Positions 11,846 to 12,644 of a DNA stretch of 12,644 bases are shown piece after piece (position 1 is the first letter of the stretch; each line of letters begins with the position of its first letter). Where the stretch lies: positions 1-12,644 of the forward strand of contig JBAXYJ010000063.1 in assembly GCA_041670885.1 (NCBI GenBank), in the 5' to 3' direction. The notes under the pieces are model-generated. The model was not told the origin of the DNA. It saw only the letters and a list, made by a program, of their open reading frames with translations, and searched no databases. This DNA is from JAJBWD01 sp041670885 (GTDB lineage: Bacteria > Bacillota > Clostridia > Clostridiales > Clostridiaceae). The translations under genes and the position numbers were made by a program.

Positions 11846-12644
11846 TGTTTAAATTAATTTATAATGAAATGAGAAAGCTGGTCAGAAGACCAAAAACCTT
11901 GGTAGTATTAGTATGCTTCATAGCATTAGTAGGACTGGTATGTTATGGATCATATAAAAACAATGAAAATAATCTAAAATATCAAAGCAGTGAATATCAG
12001 ATTCAGAATATGGAAGAGTCTGTAAGCTATATGAAAAATGACTTAACTAGATCCGGCATTACTGAAGAAGAAAAGAAAAGCATAGAGGAGAATATAACAC
12101 AGACTGAAGAGCAGATTACAAAATTAAAGGCAAACAAGGATAAGCCCTATGATTATAAAGAAGATTTAAACAGCCAGATAAAAAATATTGATGATTCAAT
12201 ATCAAAAGCCACAAATGAAGATGATAAGAAGAGCCTTCAGCTTGAAAAGGAAAGACTTCAAAAACAGCTGGAGCTGGGGATAAGCCCTAAGGATCAGGAA
12301 AAATTAAATGGATTTGATTATATTAAAGTCCTGGTAATGATACTTGGAGCCATATTCCTGGCAGCGGGAATTGCAGTATTTTCATCAGATATGGTATCAG
12401 GAGAATATACTCCGGCAACCATGAAATTTCTTCTTATTCAGCCGGTATCAAGAGGAAAAATTTTGTTTGCTAAGTATATAACAATATTGATATCAGTACT
12501 CACTGCAATATTCTCAGTAGAAGGCTTGTCATTTTTACTCATGGGACTTAAATATGGGTTTGGAAACAGTAATAACCCGGTAATAACCGGAGCAAAATAT
12601 ATGTTTGATCTGTCAAAAACAGAAAATGGCGTTCATCCTATGAA
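11845..12644 (+). CDS. ABC-2 type permease (second), 3' end outside window
   Basis: The first 266 codons of a permease, open to the window end. It starts at GTG 11845, which shares its G with the ATPase stop (TAGTG); AAGGAGG (11829-11835) is nine bases upstream. The N-terminus MFKLIYNEMRKLVRRPKT is a classic cytoplasmic lead-in. The first membrane segment is about residues 19-36. An outside loop of about 120 residues (37-157), very rich in Glu, Lys and Gln, looks coiled-coil (EEEKKSIEENITQTEEQI, LQLEKERLQKQLEL). Membrane segments follow at about 159-179 and 213-233. The motif SGEYTPATMKFLLIQPVSR is typical of BcrB-like ABC-2 permeases. It should form a transporter with the second ATPase. Confidence 0.88.
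   Translation, partial: MFKLIYNEMRKLVRRPKTLVVLVCFIALVGLVCYGSYKNNENNLKYQSSEYQIQNMEESVSYMKNDLTRSGITEEEKKSIEENITQTEEQITKLKANKDKPYDYKEDLNSQIKNIDDSISKATNEDDKKSLQLEKERLQKQLELGISPKDQEKLNGFDYIKVLVMILGAIFLAAGIAVFSSDMVSGEYTPATMKFLLIQPVSRGKILFAKYITILISVLTAIFSVEGLSFLLMGLKYGFGNSNNPVITGAKYMFDLSKTENGVHPM

Noticed and set aside
1..12644. CRISPR array or complete insertion sequence
   Set aside because: No regularly spaced direct repeats and no transposase frame were seen; the only mobile sequence is the intron end.

Overview
The window is low-GC, Gram-positive DNA that looks like Clostridium sensu stricto. The evidence is strong AGGAGG-type ribosome sites, frequent TTG starts, a SCIFF maturase, the sporulation gene bofA, and the order tRNA-Ser / large SRP RNA / dnaX / ebfC / recR / yaaL / bofA, which matches the origin-proximal block of Bacillus and Clostridium. 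No species is assigned.

Layout. (1) 1-121 is the 3' end (domains V and VI) of a bacterial group IIC intron; its reverse transcriptase would lie upstream. (2) 160-1616 is a self-contained unit of promoter, SCIFF-peptide maturase (scfB) and terminator. (3) 1617-1953 is intergenic and holds a GC-rich, multi-hairpin RNA candidate (about 1691-1815) ending in its own terminator, plus a perfect DnaA-box 9-mer. (4) 1972-4621 carries a conserved hypothetical protein, an unusual 208-nt inverted-repeat element enclosing a hairpin-masked 26-codon ORF, a membrane HD-GYP phosphodiesterase and a DUF5317-type membrane protein. (5) 4638-5101 is a stable-RNA unit: promoter, tRNA-Ser(GGA), large-type SRP RNA, terminator. 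(6) 5157-8428 is the dnaX-ebfC-recR-yaaL-bofA cluster covering DNA polymerase III clamp loading, a nucleoid protein, recombinational repair and sporulation control. A terminator-like hairpin sits on the yaaL ribosome site. (7) 8457-12644 is an operon of a YtrA-type GntR regulator with two ATPase/permease pairs of ABC-2 type, the last permease cut by the window end. A clear TTGACA-17-TATATT promoter with an inverted-repeat operator just after the -10 suggests autoregulation.

How the genes fit together. Most are housekeeping genes in a known order. The least explained material is non-coding or very small: the 16-bp inverted repeat at 2592-2799, with an SD-sequestering leader and a signal-peptide-like 26-residue ORF directly ahead of a c-di-GMP phosphodiesterase gene, and the structured GC-rich RNA after scfB. 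These are the best candidates for something undescribed. Four genes (dnaX, recR, gntR and the first ATPase) use TTG starts, so several coordinates below differ from naive ATG/GTG calls.
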